Of a DNA stretch of 64,000 nt, positions 42,999 to 51,954 are shown piece by piece. The position numbers were made by a program, and so were the translations under genes. How positions within the stretch are numbered: position 1 is the stretch's first letter; each line of letters begins with the position of its first letter. The notes under the pieces are model-generated. The model had not been told where the DNA came from and made no database searches. It worked only from the letters and a program-made list of their open reading frames with translations. This stretch comes from Acidobacteriota bacterium. Lineage in GTDB: Bacteria; Acidobacteriota; Terriglobia; Acidiferrales; UBA7541. The stretch covers positions 57,947 to 121,946 of the forward strand of contig JAJPIE010000028.1 of assembly GCA_021324935.1 (NCBI GenBank), read 5' to 3'.

Positions 42999-44420
42999 AT
43001 GCCACCCAAAACACTCTACGAAAAAATCTGGGACGACCACCTGGTTTACGAGGAGCCCGGCAAGCCCGCGCTCATCTACATTGACCGCCACCTCATTCAC
43101 GAGGGCACTTCGCCGCAGGCCTTCGCCGGGTTGAAAGCCGAAGGGCGCAAGGTCCGCCGGCCGGACCTCACCTTCGCGGTGATGGATCATTCCGTTTCCA
43201 CCACCGACCGCACTTTGCCGATTCTCGATCAGGACGCCAAGCAGCAATTCGACGCCCTCGAGCGCAACTGCCGCGAATCCGGCGTGCGCCTGTTCGACAT
43301 GAACAGCAAGAATCAGGGCATCGTGCACATCATCGGCCCCGAGCTCGGCATCACGCAGCCCGGCCAGACCATCGTCTGCGGCGACAGCCACACTTCCACG
43401 CACGGCGCCTTTGGCACGCTGGCCTTCGGCATCGGCACCAGCGAAGTCGAGAATGTGCTGGCCACGCAGTGCCTGGTGCAAGCCCGTTCGAAAACGCTGC
43501 ACATTGTGGTGAACGGCAAGCGTCCCCGGGGCGTCACCGCCAAAGACATCATCCTGGCCATTATCGGAAAGATCGGCATCGGCGGCGGCACGGGCCACGT
43601 GGCGGAATACGGCGGCGAAGCGATTCGCGCTCTTTCCATGGACGGCCGCATGACCGTTTGCAACATGACCATCGAAGGCGGCGCGCGCGCGGGCATGGTC
43701 GCGCCGGACGAGACGACGTTTGCCTATATGGAAGGCCGCCCGTTCGTGCCGCGCGGCAAGGCCTTTCAGGAAGCCGTCGAACGCTGGAAACTGCTGAAAT
43801 CCGACGACGGCGCGAAGTTCGACATGACCGTCGAACTGCAAGCCGAGCAGATTGCGCCCCAGGTTACCTGGGGCACGAATCCCGGCATGGTCACCAGCGT
43901 GAACAGCCGCGTCCCCGATCCGCACGACTACCGCGACCTGAACGACCAGAAAGCCACCGAAAGCGCGCTGAAATATATGGGCCTGAAGCCCGGCACGCCG
44001 ATCGTGGACATTCCCGTGGACCGCGTCTTCATCGGCTCTTGCACCAATTCGCGTTTGGACGATTTGCGCGCCGCCGCGCATCTGGTGGCGGGCAAGCATG
44101 TCGCGAGGAGCATCAAGCAGGCGCTTATCGTGCCGGGCTCGCGTGGCATTAAGGCGCAAGCGGAGAAGGAAGGCCTCGACAAAATCTTCACCCAAGCCGG
44201 CTTTGAATGGCGCGATGCGGGGTGCAGCATGTGCATCGGCATGAACGCCGACGTTTTGCCGCCGCACGAGCGCAGTGCCAGCACCTCCAACCGCAATTTT
44301 GAAGGTCGCCAGGGCAAAGACAGCCGCACGCACCTGGTCAGCCCAGTCATGGCCGCAGCCGCCGCCATAGCCGGCCACTTCGTCGACGTCCGCGAATTCG
44401 ACGTCGCCCACGTGGAATGA
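42999..44420 (+). CDS. leuC: 3-isopropylmalate dehydratase large subunit
   Basis: Aconitase-family 4Fe-4S hydro-lyase converting 2- to 3-isopropylmalate in leucine synthesis. The iron-sulfur cysteines lie in [13 protein letters not shown] and [35 protein letters not shown] and [12 protein letters not shown] are active-site motifs. Length 473 is normal. ATG 42999 ([16 protein letters not shown]) has AAGGAA upstream and gives the standard N-terminus; the longer frame adds a stretch containing a repeat. leuD is 448 bases downstream, separated by a membrane-protein gene, an unusual arrangement. Confidence 0.97.
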   Translation: MPPKTLYEKIWDDHLVYEEPGKPALIYIDRHLIHEGTSPQAFAGLKAEGRKVRRPDLTFAVMDHSVSTTDRTLPILDQDAKQQFDALERNCRESGVRLFDMNSKNQGIVHIIGPELGITQPGQTIVCGDSHTSTHGAFGTLAFGIGTSEVENVLATQCLVQARSKTLHIVVNGKRPRGVTAKDIILAIIGKIGIGGGTGHVAEYGGEAIRALSMDGRMTVCNMTIEGGARAGMVAPDETTFAYMEGRPFVPRGKAFQEAVERWKLLKSDDGAKFDMTVELQAEQIAPQVTWGTNPGMVTSVNSRVPDPHDYRDLNDQKATESALKYMGLKPGTPIVDIPVDRVFIGSCTNSRLDDLRAAAHLVAGKHVARSIKQALIVPGSRGIKAQAEKEGLDKIFTQAGFEWRDAGCSMCIGMNADVLPPHERSASTSNRNFEGRQGKDSRTHLVSPVMAAAAAIAGHFVDVREFDVAHVE

Positions 44421-44436
44421 CTCTTCTGGAGGATTT

Positions 44437-44847
44437 GTGGACCGGAACCGCACACTCTGGGTACTGAGTTTAGGCCTTATGACATTAGCGGCCACTCTTC
44501 TTTTCTACGATATTGAGTCTGGTTATGCCGCAAGGATTTGCATACTCACCGCCTTGGCTTTTGCAATCCTTACGGCGGGCGTGGGCATTGATTTTTGGAG
44601 ACGCATCAGCCAATCATCCCCACTCATAGATACCCGAAAGCATCCGGCCGGCGCGACCGTAGCGTTCTTCGGGACAATGCTGATACTCGGCGGCTGGCTC
44701 GCCCACGAGACCTTATCAGGATCGCCACCGAGCAGGCGCGACATGCAGGTGGTTGCGGTGAGCTTCTTCATCTGGCTGGAATATAACGCGCTGATTTTTA
44801 CATTCGGCGGATTCGAAGCAGCAGGTTTGAAACTGCAAAAAAGTTAA
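44437..44847 (+). CDS. Small integral membrane protein of unknown function, inserted between leuC and leuD
   Basis: This 136-residue protein has four hydrophobic segments: about 7-24, 33-51, 72-90 and 105-123, with short polar links (SSPLIDTRKHPAG and SGSPPSRRDMQ). I do not recognise a family. It starts at GTG 44437 with GGAGG upstream, 16 bases after leuC, and ends 21 bases before leuD. By eye the DNA is more AT-rich than leuC and leuD and uses codons such as TTA and AGG more often. It therefore looks like a later insertion into the operon, although its Shine-Dalgarno site suggests that it is expressed with it. Confidence 0.75.
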   Translation: MDRNRTLWVLSLGLMTLAATLLFYDIESGYAARICILTALAFAILTAGVGIDFWRRISQSSPLIDTRKHPAGATVAFFGTMLILGGWLAHETLSGSPPSRRDMQVVAVSFFIWLEYNALIFTFGGFEAAGLKLQKS

Positions 44848-44868
44848 AGGATTGAGGAATCTTACAAA

Positions 44869-45510
44869 ATGCAACCGTTTGTCAAACACACCGGACTTGT
44901 CGCACCGATGGATCGCGTCAATGTGGACACCGACCAGATGGTGCCGAAGCAATTCCTGAAGGCGCTGACGCGCGAAGGTTTCGGCCGCATCCTCTTTTAT
45001 GACTGGCGCTATCTGCCTGGCGAAAAACCGAATCCGGACTTTGTGCTGAATTTCCCGCGTTACAAAGGTGCTTCCATCCTGCTCGCCCGCACGAATTTCG
45101 GCTGCGGCTCCAGCCGCGAACACGCGCCCTGGGGCGTGAAGGACTACGGCTTCCGCGCGCTCATCGCGCCGAGCTTCGCGGACATTTTCTACAACAACTG
45201 CTTCAAGAACGGCATTCTGCCCGCGATCCTCACGGAAGCCGAAGTCGACGAACTCTTCAAGCGCACCGAAAAGGAAGAGGGCTATTCCCTTTCCATCGAC
45301 CTGCCGAACCAGACCATCAGCGACAACCACGGCTTGGTCTACAAATTTGAAATCGCGCCCGCGCGGAAGGAAGTCCTGCTGAAGGGTCTCGACGACATCG
45401 GCCAATCGATGCAGCACGCCTCCGCGATCGACGCCTACGAAAAGACGCACGCCGCCACCGCCACGATGTATGAACCCGTGGACGTGAAGTACTACTCCAA
45501 CAGCCGGTAG
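44869..45510 (+). CDS. leuD: 3-isopropylmalate dehydratase small subunit
   Basis: Swivel-domain subunit of the LeuCD isomerase, 213 residues. [18 protein letters not shown] (14-31) and [16 protein letters not shown] (about 77-92) are the signature substrate-binding segments; [17 protein letters not shown] follows. Length is normal. ATG 44869 has AGGATTGAGGA upstream. With leuC it forms the second step of leucine synthesis. The membrane-protein gene separates them. A twin-hairpin element starts 38 bases after its stop. Confidence 0.96.
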   Translation: MQPFVKHTGLVAPMDRVNVDTDQMVPKQFLKALTREGFGRILFYDWRYLPGEKPNPDFVLNFPRYKGASILLARTNFGCGSSREHAPWGVKDYGFRALIAPSFADIFYNNCFKNGILPAILTEAEVDELFKRTEKEEGYSLSIDLPNQTISDNHGLVYKFEIAPARKEVLLKGLDDIGQSMQHASAIDAYEKTHAATATMYEPVDVKYYSNSR

Positions 45511-45547
45511 CGGTTGCCGCTTCCAGACAAGCATGGAATCCCCTTAG

Positions 45548-45630
45548 CTCGGGCTTTCAGGCCCGAGGTTTTTCAAACCTAAGGGAACGCGCGGCGAAAC
45601 CAGCAAAGGCCTCACCCCGGAAGGGGTGAG
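45548..45630. repeat. Twin-hairpin intergenic element, copy 2
   Basis: CTCGGGC-TTTCAG-GCCCGAG at 45548-45567 and CTCACCCC-GGAA-GGGGTGAG at 45611-45630, 43 bases apart, between the convergent leuD and DMT genes. Preceded by TTAG and followed by CTG; same layout as copies 1 and 3. Confidence 0.7.
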
Positions 45631-45699
45631 CTGCAGATATGCGGTTCTTGACGGCGGACCAAATCAATACAGAAAACTTAAACTCGAGAACGCCGGTCC

Positions 45700-46644
45700 T
45701 CAGCTCTTTCGCCACCAGGGCTTGAAATAAATTCTGCCTTCAAAGACGGGCTCCGGCGCTTCCGGCGCCGTCGGCGCCGCCAGCAATTCCGCCAGCATAA
45801 TGCCCGCAACAACCAACCCGGCGCCGTTCATCGCGCGGCTGGAGAGTCGCTCATGCAGCACCACATACGACGTGATTACCGCAAACACCGGCTCCAGCGC
45901 GAACAGAATCGCCGCGTGGCCCGGCGAGGTATATTGCTGCGCCCAGAGCTGCACCGTAAACGCAACTGCCGTGGCAAACACCGCGCAAATCAGAATGCCG
46001 AGCCAGAGTTGCCAGCTTCCCGTGAAACGCACGGGCTGCCAGTGAATCGCCGCGGTAAAACCCGTCAGCGGCCAGGCCATCACCGCGCAGCCCGCCACCT
46101 GAATCAAGCTGAGCGCGCGCACCGAATGCTCCCGCGTGTATTCGCCAACCAAAATGATATGCACGGCGTAAAATCCCGCGGCCACGAAGGTCAGCACGTC
46201 GCCGCGATTCAGATAGCGCAATCCTTCCGCCGGGACCGTCAGAAAGTACAAACCAACGAGCGCCGCGAACGCGCCGAGATAAATCCATTTCGTCAGCCGC
46301 CGTCCCCAGAAAACCGCCAGCAGCAGCGGCACCAGCACCACGCTCGAACCGGTGACAAATCCGGAATTCGAAGCCGTGGTATAGCGCAACCCCGCCGTCT
46401 GGAAGCAGTAGCCCGCAAACATGAAAAACGCCAGCCGCATCCCGGCGAAAATCTCCTGCGGCTCGATACGCCGGATTACCTGGATCTGCAAAATCGCCAT
46501 AATGACAGCGGCGATGCTGAAGCGCACCGCCAGGAACAAAAACACCGACGACTCGTCGAGGGCGTTCTTCACCACCACGAACGTCACGCCCCAAATGAAC
46601 GAGCAGAACATCAGCGCGAGATCGGCTTTAGGTTTCTGTTCCAT
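45700..46644 (-). CDS. DMT-superfamily (EamA) transporter
   Basis: Inner-membrane exporter-type protein with ten predicted membrane helices from two EamA repeats: first repeat starts LALMFCSFIWGVTFVVVKNAL (in part, about 9-28) and the second near DVLTFVAAGFYAVHIILVGEY. LFALEPVFAVITSYVVLHE at about 243-261 is the characteristic C-terminal EamA motif. Length 314 is normal. Substrates of this family include amino acids and metabolites and cannot be inferred. It is convergent with leuD and divergent from the metalloprotease-TPR gene. Confidence 0.9.
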   Translation of the reverse strand: MEQKPKADLALMFCSFIWGVTFVVVKNALDESSVFLFLAVRFSIAAVIMAILQIQVIRRIEPQEIFAGMRLAFFMFAGYCFQTAGLRYTTASNSGFVTGSSVVLVPLLLAVFWGRRLTKWIYLGAFAALVGLYFLTVPAEGLRYLNRGDVLTFVAAGFYAVHIILVGEYTREHSVRALSLIQVAGCAVMAWPLTGFTAAIHWQPVRFTGSWQLWLGILICAVFATAVAFTVQLWAQQYTSPGHAAILFALEPVFAVITSYVVLHERLSSRAMNGAGLVVAGIMLAELLAAPTAPEAPEPVFEGRIYFKPWWRKS

Positions 46645-46729
46645 GCAATACTCCCGCTTGCAGTTGGCCTCGCCAGTGTATCCGCAAACGATAAGTTGTG
46701 CTCCCGGCGCTCCGCGGTGCCCGCGGCAA

Positions 46730-46757
46730 TTGACTCAAGGTGACTCTCAGGTAGAGT
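46730..46757 (+). promoter_or_regulatory. Possible promoter of the metalloprotease-TPR gene
   Basis: TTGACT (46730-46735), 16-base spacer, TAGAGT (46752-46757). The start point would fall at or just before the ATG at 46764, so the message could be leaderless. The region also forms GACTCT-CAGGT-AGAGTC. Confidence 0.35.
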
Positions 46758-46763
46758 CTCCTC

Positions 46764-48704
46764 ATGCTCAGGTTATCCGGTCGGAAGCCTTTCCACCTCG
46801 TGCCCCTCTGCCTGCTCCTCGCCGCGCTGGCGCTTCCCCGCCCTGCCGCCTGCAAAGACAACTGGATCGAAGTGAAATCCCCGAACTTCCTCGTGGTCAG
46901 CGACGCGGGGGAAGGCGAAGCCCGGCGGATCGCCGGCCAGTTCGAGAAATTCCGCGAGATGTTTCATGAATCGTTCCCGACTTTCCGCGTGGACCTGGGC
47001 AAGCCGCTGGTGATCATGGCGGTGAAAAACGAGGACGGGATGAAGATGCTGCTCCCCGGTTATTGGGAGGTGAAAGGCAGGGTTCATCCAGCGGGGTACT
47101 ACATGCCCGGCGAAGAGCGCGATTGCGTTGCGGTGCAAACCAACGTCGAGGCGGAGTTCCCCTACGAAGTGGTCTATCACGAATACACGCACGCGCTGAT
47201 GAATCTGAATTTTGGCGGACTCCCGGTCTGGCTCGGCGAGGGTCTCGCCGAATATTTCGGCAACTCCACGATTCAGGAGAAGGACATCAAGGTCGGCAAG
47301 ATTTCCGAAGCGCACCTGATGGAGCTGCAGCAAAAACGCCTGATTCCCATTGACGCGCTTCTCGAGGCGGACGCCCACTCTCCTTATTACAACGAGCAGA
47401 ACCGCGCCGGCGTTTTCTATGCCGAGTCCTGGGCCATCGTGCATTACCTGATGACCGACCCGGACGCCCGCAAGCGCCAACTCCTCGGCAACTTCCTGAA
47501 GCAGTGGGACGCCACCAACAGCCAGGTGGAAGCCGCGCAGAAAACCTTCGGCGACCTGAAGAAATTCGCCAGCGCCATGGAAAGTTACGCGCACCAGCAC
47601 GTGTTTTACATCGTGACCGTCCACGTGACCGTGCACGGCGACCCGAAAAGTTATCCGCTGCGGCCGCTCTCCCCCGCCGAGGTGGCCTCCTACACTTCCA
47701 TTTTCCTGTCGCACACGATGCGCTTCCAGGAGGCGCAAGCCCACGTGAGCGACGCTCTGCGCGACGACCCGAATCTGGCCCTGGCTCACGAGGCCAACGG
47801 TCTGCTTTCCTATTTCAAGCAGGACTTTCCCGCTGCCGAGAGCGAATTCAAGCGCGCCACCGAACTCAGCGCCTCGAGTTCCCCGGCCTTCTACTACCTG
47901 GCCGCTTCGCAGATGCATCAGGGCACGACGCAGATGGACCAGATGCAGACGATCACCGCCGCTCTGGAAAAGGCGATTTCCCTGAATTCGCAATTCGCTC
48001 CCGCCTACGCCGCCCTCTCGCAGTTCTATTCCATGAACCCGGAGACGCACGAAAAAGCGTTTGCCATGGGCAAGAAGGCCGTCGAACTCGAGCCCGGCAA
48101 TCTCCGCTACGCCATGAACCTGGGCTTTGTTCTCGTCAATCTCGGCAAAGTCGGCGAAGCCAGATTCCTTGCGGATCGTATTCAGGCCGCCGCTCGCAAC
48201 CCGCAGGAGATTCAGATGGCCGATTCCCTGCGGCGCGCGGCCGATATGCGGGCTATGATGGGACAGTCCGTCGAAGTGCGCTCGCAGCCACCCCCGGATT
48301 CGGCCGCACCCACCGCACCCGGCACTACGAAGGACATCGCCATTCCCGAGGACAGCGAATCTCCACCCGTGTCCGCGCCGACGGCTTCCACGAGCGGCGA
48401 TCCGCCCCCTACATCAATGCCGGTTCGCATCGCCAAAGGACCCGAATATCGCCTCGAAGGAAAAGTCGCGGCGGCGGACTGCAAACCAACCGGTGATTTG
48501 GTGGTCAGCCTTTCGATCAACACCGTCCTGATGAAATTTCACACCGCCGACTGGAAGTCCGTGGAAATCACGCCGGATGCGCGGGCGATTTCCGCCGCAA
48601 GTCCCTCGTGTTCAAACTGGAAGGCGCAACGCGCCGAAGTGGTTTTTCGCGGGAATGCCCGGGGGGAATTCGACGGCGAACTCGTCGCCCTTCACTTCCG
48701 CTGA
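46764..48704 (+). CDS. Exported HExxH metallopeptidase-like protein with TPR repeats
   Basis: 646 residues with a signal peptide (HLVPLCLLLAALALPRPAAC). The N-terminal domain resembles DUF1570-type peptidases: HEYTH at 139-143 is a zinc site and WLGEGLAEYFG at 157-167 supplies the third ligand E163. Residues about 315-500 hold TPR-like helices (ALRDDPNLALAHEANGLLSY, AISLNSQFAPAYAALSQFY, AVELEPGNLRYAMNLGFVL). A Pro/Ser/Thr-rich linker leads to a C-terminal beta domain (RIAKGPEYRLEGKVAAADCK). The substrate is unknown; it should act in the periplasm. The last 13 bases overlap the convergent amidohydrolase gene. Confidence 0.85.
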   Translation: MLRLSGRKPFHLVPLCLLLAALALPRPAACKDNWIEVKSPNFLVVSDAGEGEARRIAGQFEKFREMFHESFPTFRVDLGKPLVIMAVKNEDGMKMLLPGYWEVKGRVHPAGYYMPGEERDCVAVQTNVEAEFPYEVVYHEYTHALMNLNFGGLPVWLGEGLAEYFGNSTIQEKDIKVGKISEAHLMELQQKRLIPIDALLEADAHSPYYNEQNRAGVFYAESWAIVHYLMTDPDARKRQLLGNFLKQWDATNSQVEAAQKTFGDLKKFASAMESYAHQHVFYIVTVHVTVHGDPKSYPLRPLSPAEVASYTSIFLSHTMRFQEAQAHVSDALRDDPNLALAHEANGLLSYFKQDFPAAESEFKRATELSASSSPAFYYLAASQMHQGTTQMDQMQTITAALEKAISLNSQFAPAYAALSQFYSMNPETHEKAFAMGKKAVELEPGNLRYAMNLGFVLVNLGKVGEARFLADRIQAAARNPQEIQMADSLRRAADMRAMMGQSVEVRSQPPPDSAAPTAPGTTKDIAIPEDSESPPVSAPTASTSGDPPPTSMPVRIAKGPEYRLEGKVAAADCKPTGDLVVSLSINTVLMKFHTADWKSVEITPDARAISAASPSCSNWKAQRAEVVFRGNARGEFDGELVALHFR

Positions 48705-50395
48705 TAAACCGTGCGGCCGCCGACGACCGTTTGCAGCACTTGTGTATTCAGAAGTTCCCTGGGCGCGGCCTTGGTGATGTCCTGGGAAAGCACGATGAAA
48801 TCCGCGTATTCGCCTACCTTCAGTTCGCCCTTTTTCCCGTCCGCAAATTCCGCGTAAGCCGAACCCACGGTGTACGCGCGAATGCAATTATCGAGCGGTA
48901 GCTTTTCCTGCGGCTCCCAGCCGCCCGCGGGACCTCCCTCCGAGGCCTCGCGCGTCACGCAGGCATAGAGCCCGCGAAATGGGTTGATCGGTTCCACGTC
49001 GTAATCCGTGCCGAAAGCCAGCACCGCGCCCGATTTCTGCAGCGAATTCCAGGCATACGCGCCCTTGATGCGCTCCGGGCCCACGCGATTCTCCGCCCAG
49101 CGCATGTCGTTGGTCTGGTGCGACGGCTGCATCGAGGCGATCACTTTCAATTCTCCGAATCGCGGAATGTCCTGTGGAGAGACGACCTGCGCGTGCTCGA
49201 TGCGGTCGCGCCGGTCGCGCGTGCCGTTCACGCGCAGCACGGCTTCGAAGACGTCCAGCGCCACGCGGTTGGCGCGGTCGCCGATGGCGTGAAAGGCCAG
49301 TTGAAAGCCCAATTTGTCTCGATCGAGCGCCATCGCCTTCAGCTTCTCCGGCTCGATGGTCAGAATGCCCGTGGAGTTCGGATCGTCGGAATAGGGCGCC
49401 AGCATCGCCGCCGTGCGTGAGCCCAGCGCTCCATCGGTCACCATCTTCAGCGCGCCGGTTTTCAGCCAGGGGTCGGTCGTGCCGCCCTCCGAGCGCATGT
49501 TCTGCAATTCGTCCAGCGGCGCCATGAACGGCAGCCACTCCGTGATGCGCACGGTGAGCTTCTTCTCTTCTTTCAGGTCACGGTAAACCAGGAAATCGTC
49601 CCAAGCGGAATTATCCTGCGCGGAAGTGACTCCGTTCATCGCCAGTTCCTGCAGCACCAGTTCGATGCCGTGGCGGCGCTGCTCGGCGGTGGGTTCCGGG
49701 ATCTTCTGCTCCACGAACTCCATCGCCGAACCTTCCTTCATCAATCCGGTGGGGTTGCCGTCGGCGTCGCGTTCGATTTCGCCGCCCGTGGGATTTTTCG
49801 TGTCCGGCAGGATTTCCGTGCGCTTCAGCGCCATCGAATTCGCCACGCCCACGTGACCGGACACATGAACCAGCCAGACGGGATTGTCGGGAGCCGCCGC
49901 GTCCAGGTCCTGGCGGTTCGGAAAACGCTTCTCCGGCCAGCGCGTTTGATCCCAGCCGCTGCCCACGATCCAGTCGCCGGCCTTGTGCTGCGCCACCGCG
50001 GCGCGCAACCGTTGCTGCAGCTCTTCGATCGAGTCGGTGCCCTTCAAATCGAGCGCGAGCTTGTCGTGTCCGGCGTTGCCCAGATGCGTGTGGGCGTCGT
50101 TGAAGCCGGGCATGATGAACTGCTCGTGCATCTGGATGGCGTCGAGTTCCGCTTCCGCGCCGCCGCAATCCAGCATGATGTGCGCCAGCGTGCCAATGCA
50201 GAAAATCTTCTCGTCGCGAACGGCCATCGCCGCCGCCCAGGGCTGCTTGGGATCGTTGGTGTAGATATGCGCGTGGAGGTAGTAGGTGGTCTTGTGGGCG
50301 CTGGGGTCCAGCTTCTGCTGAGACACGGTCTGCGCGCCGGCCAGCGTCGCGCCGAAGGCACAAAACGCCAGGCCGAATCGCAAAACTTTCCGCAT
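48692..50395 (-). CDS. Exported amidohydrolase (YtcJ-like)
   Basis: Metal-dependent hydrolase of the amidohydrolase superfamily, 567 residues with a signal peptide (RFGLAFCAFGATLAGAQ). The metal-binding GFNDAHTH is at 97-104; GWDQTRWPEKRFP, VHVSGHVGVANSMAL, QLAFHAIGDRANRVALD and FGTDYDVEPINPF are typical of the YtcJ group. C-terminal ELKVGEYADFIVLSQD is the composite beta domain. ATG 50395 (MRKVLRFGL) is used; a longer frame would overlap the M20 gene. Start is 3 bases after the M20 stop, so the two secreted hydrolases are probably one operon. The substrate is unknown. Confidence 0.92.
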   Translation of the reverse strand: MRKVLRFGLAFCAFGATLAGAQTVSQQKLDPSAHKTTYYLHAHIYTNDPKQPWAAAMAVRDEKIFCIGTLAHIMLDCGGAEAELDAIQMHEQFIMPGFNDAHTHLGNAGHDKLALDLKGTDSIEELQQRLRAAVAQHKAGDWIVGSGWDQTRWPEKRFPNRQDLDAAAPDNPVWLVHVSGHVGVANSMALKRTEILPDTKNPTGGEIERDADGNPTGLMKEGSAMEFVEQKIPEPTAEQRRHGIELVLQELAMNGVTSAQDNSAWDDFLVYRDLKEEKKLTVRITEWLPFMAPLDELQNMRSEGGTTDPWLKTGALKMVTDGALGSRTAAMLAPYSDDPNSTGILTIEPEKLKAMALDRDKLGFQLAFHAIGDRANRVALDVFEAVLRVNGTRDRRDRIEHAQVVSPQDIPRFGELKVIASMQPSHQTNDMRWAENRVGPERIKGAYAWNSLQKSGAVLAFGTDYDVEPINPFRGLYACVTREASEGGPAGGWEPQEKLPLDNCIRAYTVGSAYAEFADGKKGELKVGEYADFIVLSQDITKAAPRELLNTQVLQTVVGGRTVYQRK

Positions 50396-50397
50396 CC

Positions 50398-51747
50398 TCA
50401 GTGCCCTTTCTCCGGGGCGAGCCCGGAAACCCCCAGCAGGGTCAACACCACGCGCCGCAAACCCATTTCGCGGCCAACCGGGTCGTACCATTCCTGCAGC
50501 GAGTGCGCACCGCCGCCGTTTCCGCCAGCGCCAATCGAGATCGCATCGATGCCCAGCGACAGGGGAATATTCGCATCCGTCGACGAGCGCTCGATCCGCG
50601 ACTGGTTTCCCAGAAAATCATCGGCCGCGCGTAGTGACGCCAGCAATGCCGAATCCGCTGGCAACTCGCCGCCCGGGCGGCTGCCGATCACGTTGACCTT
50701 CCACTCGAGCTTCCCTTTCGAGCGGTCCCGCGCGTTGTCCATCTCGTCTTTCACGCCGGCGGCCATGCATTCTCGCAGCGCGTTTTCCAGCCGGCCGAGT
50801 TCTTCTTCGCTTTCGGAGCGGAGGTCCACCTTCAGTGTCGCATCATGAGGAATCGAATTGACCGACGTTCCGCCTTCCACTTGTCCAAGATTGAACGTGG
50901 TCCGCGGCGATATCGGCACGCGCGTATTGATGAAGCGTTGCGACCCGCGAACCAGCGCATTGATGGGATTCACCATCCCGAAGTCCGACCAGCTGTGCCC
51001 GCCCGGACCGCTGATGATCACTTCCAGCCGCCGCGATGCCAGCGCCTTAGTGGTCACATGGTCCGTGCCGGAGCCATCCAGCACAATCACGGCGCGAATC
51101 CTGTTGCGATAGGAGTCGATCAATGCGCGCATCCCGCGCAGGTTGCCTTCGCCCTCCTCGCCAACATTCGCCGCAAATAGGATCGTGCGCTGCGGCTTGA
51201 TCTTGGCCGCATGCAGCGCGCGCGCCACTGCCACTAACGCTGCCAGCCCCGTGCCATTGTCGGAAATTCCCGGCGCAAGCAAGCGCTCGCCGTCGCGGTG
51301 CACGGTCACATCCGTTCCCGCGGGAAAGACCGTGTCCAGATGCGCGGTCAGCAGAATACACTCCTTGTCGTTGGAGCCGCGCAATTCGGCGATGACATTT
51401 CCGAGCTTGTCGCCATGGACCGGCATCCCCTCGGCCGCCAGCAGGGCTTTCACCGCCGCGGCGCGTCTCTCTTCCTGAAACGAAGGCGCAGGGATTTCCG
51501 TCAACCGGGCCTGCTCGTCATTGATCCAGGGCAGGTTCTTGGCAAACCAGTCGAGTGCCGCTCGCACCTGCGGCTGATCCGCCAGGGAAAACGAGGTGAA
51601 TGGTCGGGCGGCATGAGGAAGGACAGAGGAACGAATCGGCATGACCAAGAGAATAACGCAAACAGCAACGCGTTTCACGGTGCGAGGCGGCAGATTCCTC
51701 CAGGCAGAAGTATTTTTGTGATCGCGCGGATTATTCGGATGAGACAC
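50398..51747 (-). CDS. M20-family metallopeptidase
   Basis: Di-zinc peptidase/deacylase of 449 residues. Metal ligands and bases are visible: H136 and D138 in TAHLDTVFPAG, D163 in SDNGTGLA and E197-E198 in VGEEGEGN, with a later His in GGAHSLQEWYDP. The lid/dimerisation domain includes SGPGGHSWSDFG. An N-terminal hydrophobic stretch (VKRVAVCVILLVMPI, about 24-38) may export it, although the true start could be at one of the inner methionines. It is followed directly by the YtcJ-like amidohydrolase gene. Tripeptidase or dipeptidase activity is plausible (PepT-like). Confidence 0.9.
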   Translation of the reverse strand: MSHPNNPRDHKNTSAWRNLPPRTVKRVAVCVILLVMPIRSSVLPHAARPFTSFSLADQPQVRAALDWFAKNLPWINDEQARLTEIPAPSFQEERRAAAVKALLAAEGMPVHGDKLGNVIAELRGSNDKECILLTAHLDTVFPAGTDVTVHRDGERLLAPGISDNGTGLAALVAVARALHAAKIKPQRTILFAANVGEEGEGNLRGMRALIDSYRNRIRAVIVLDGSGTDHVTTKALASRRLEVIISGPGGHSWSDFGMVNPINALVRGSQRFINTRVPISPRTTFNLGQVEGGTSVNSIPHDATLKVDLRSESEEELGRLENALRECMAAGVKDEMDNARDRSKGKLEWKVNVIGSRPGGELPADSALLASLRAADDFLGNQSRIERSSTDANIPLSLGIDAISIGAGGNGGGAHSLQEWYDPVGREMGLRRVVLTLLGVSGLAPEKGH

Positions 51748-51954
51748 ACGCTGATTTTATCTTTTTCCCGGAAATTCAGGGACGGGCTTCTCAAGCGCGT
51801 ATTTCGCATCCAGGATGCCTTTGCGGGATCTCCGCATCCGTCGCTTCGGGGCATCGTGCCACAGGCACTCTTGCCTTTGCGGCGTCTGGTTGCGAGCAGA
51901 TTGCCTGGACAGCCGGAAGCCGCTGCCACATGCGCCTTGAAAGCAGGGTCGTGC

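Noticed and set aside
42978..44495. Minus-strand open frame of 505 codons
   Set aside because: Antisense of leuC, whose iron-sulfur motifs are complete.
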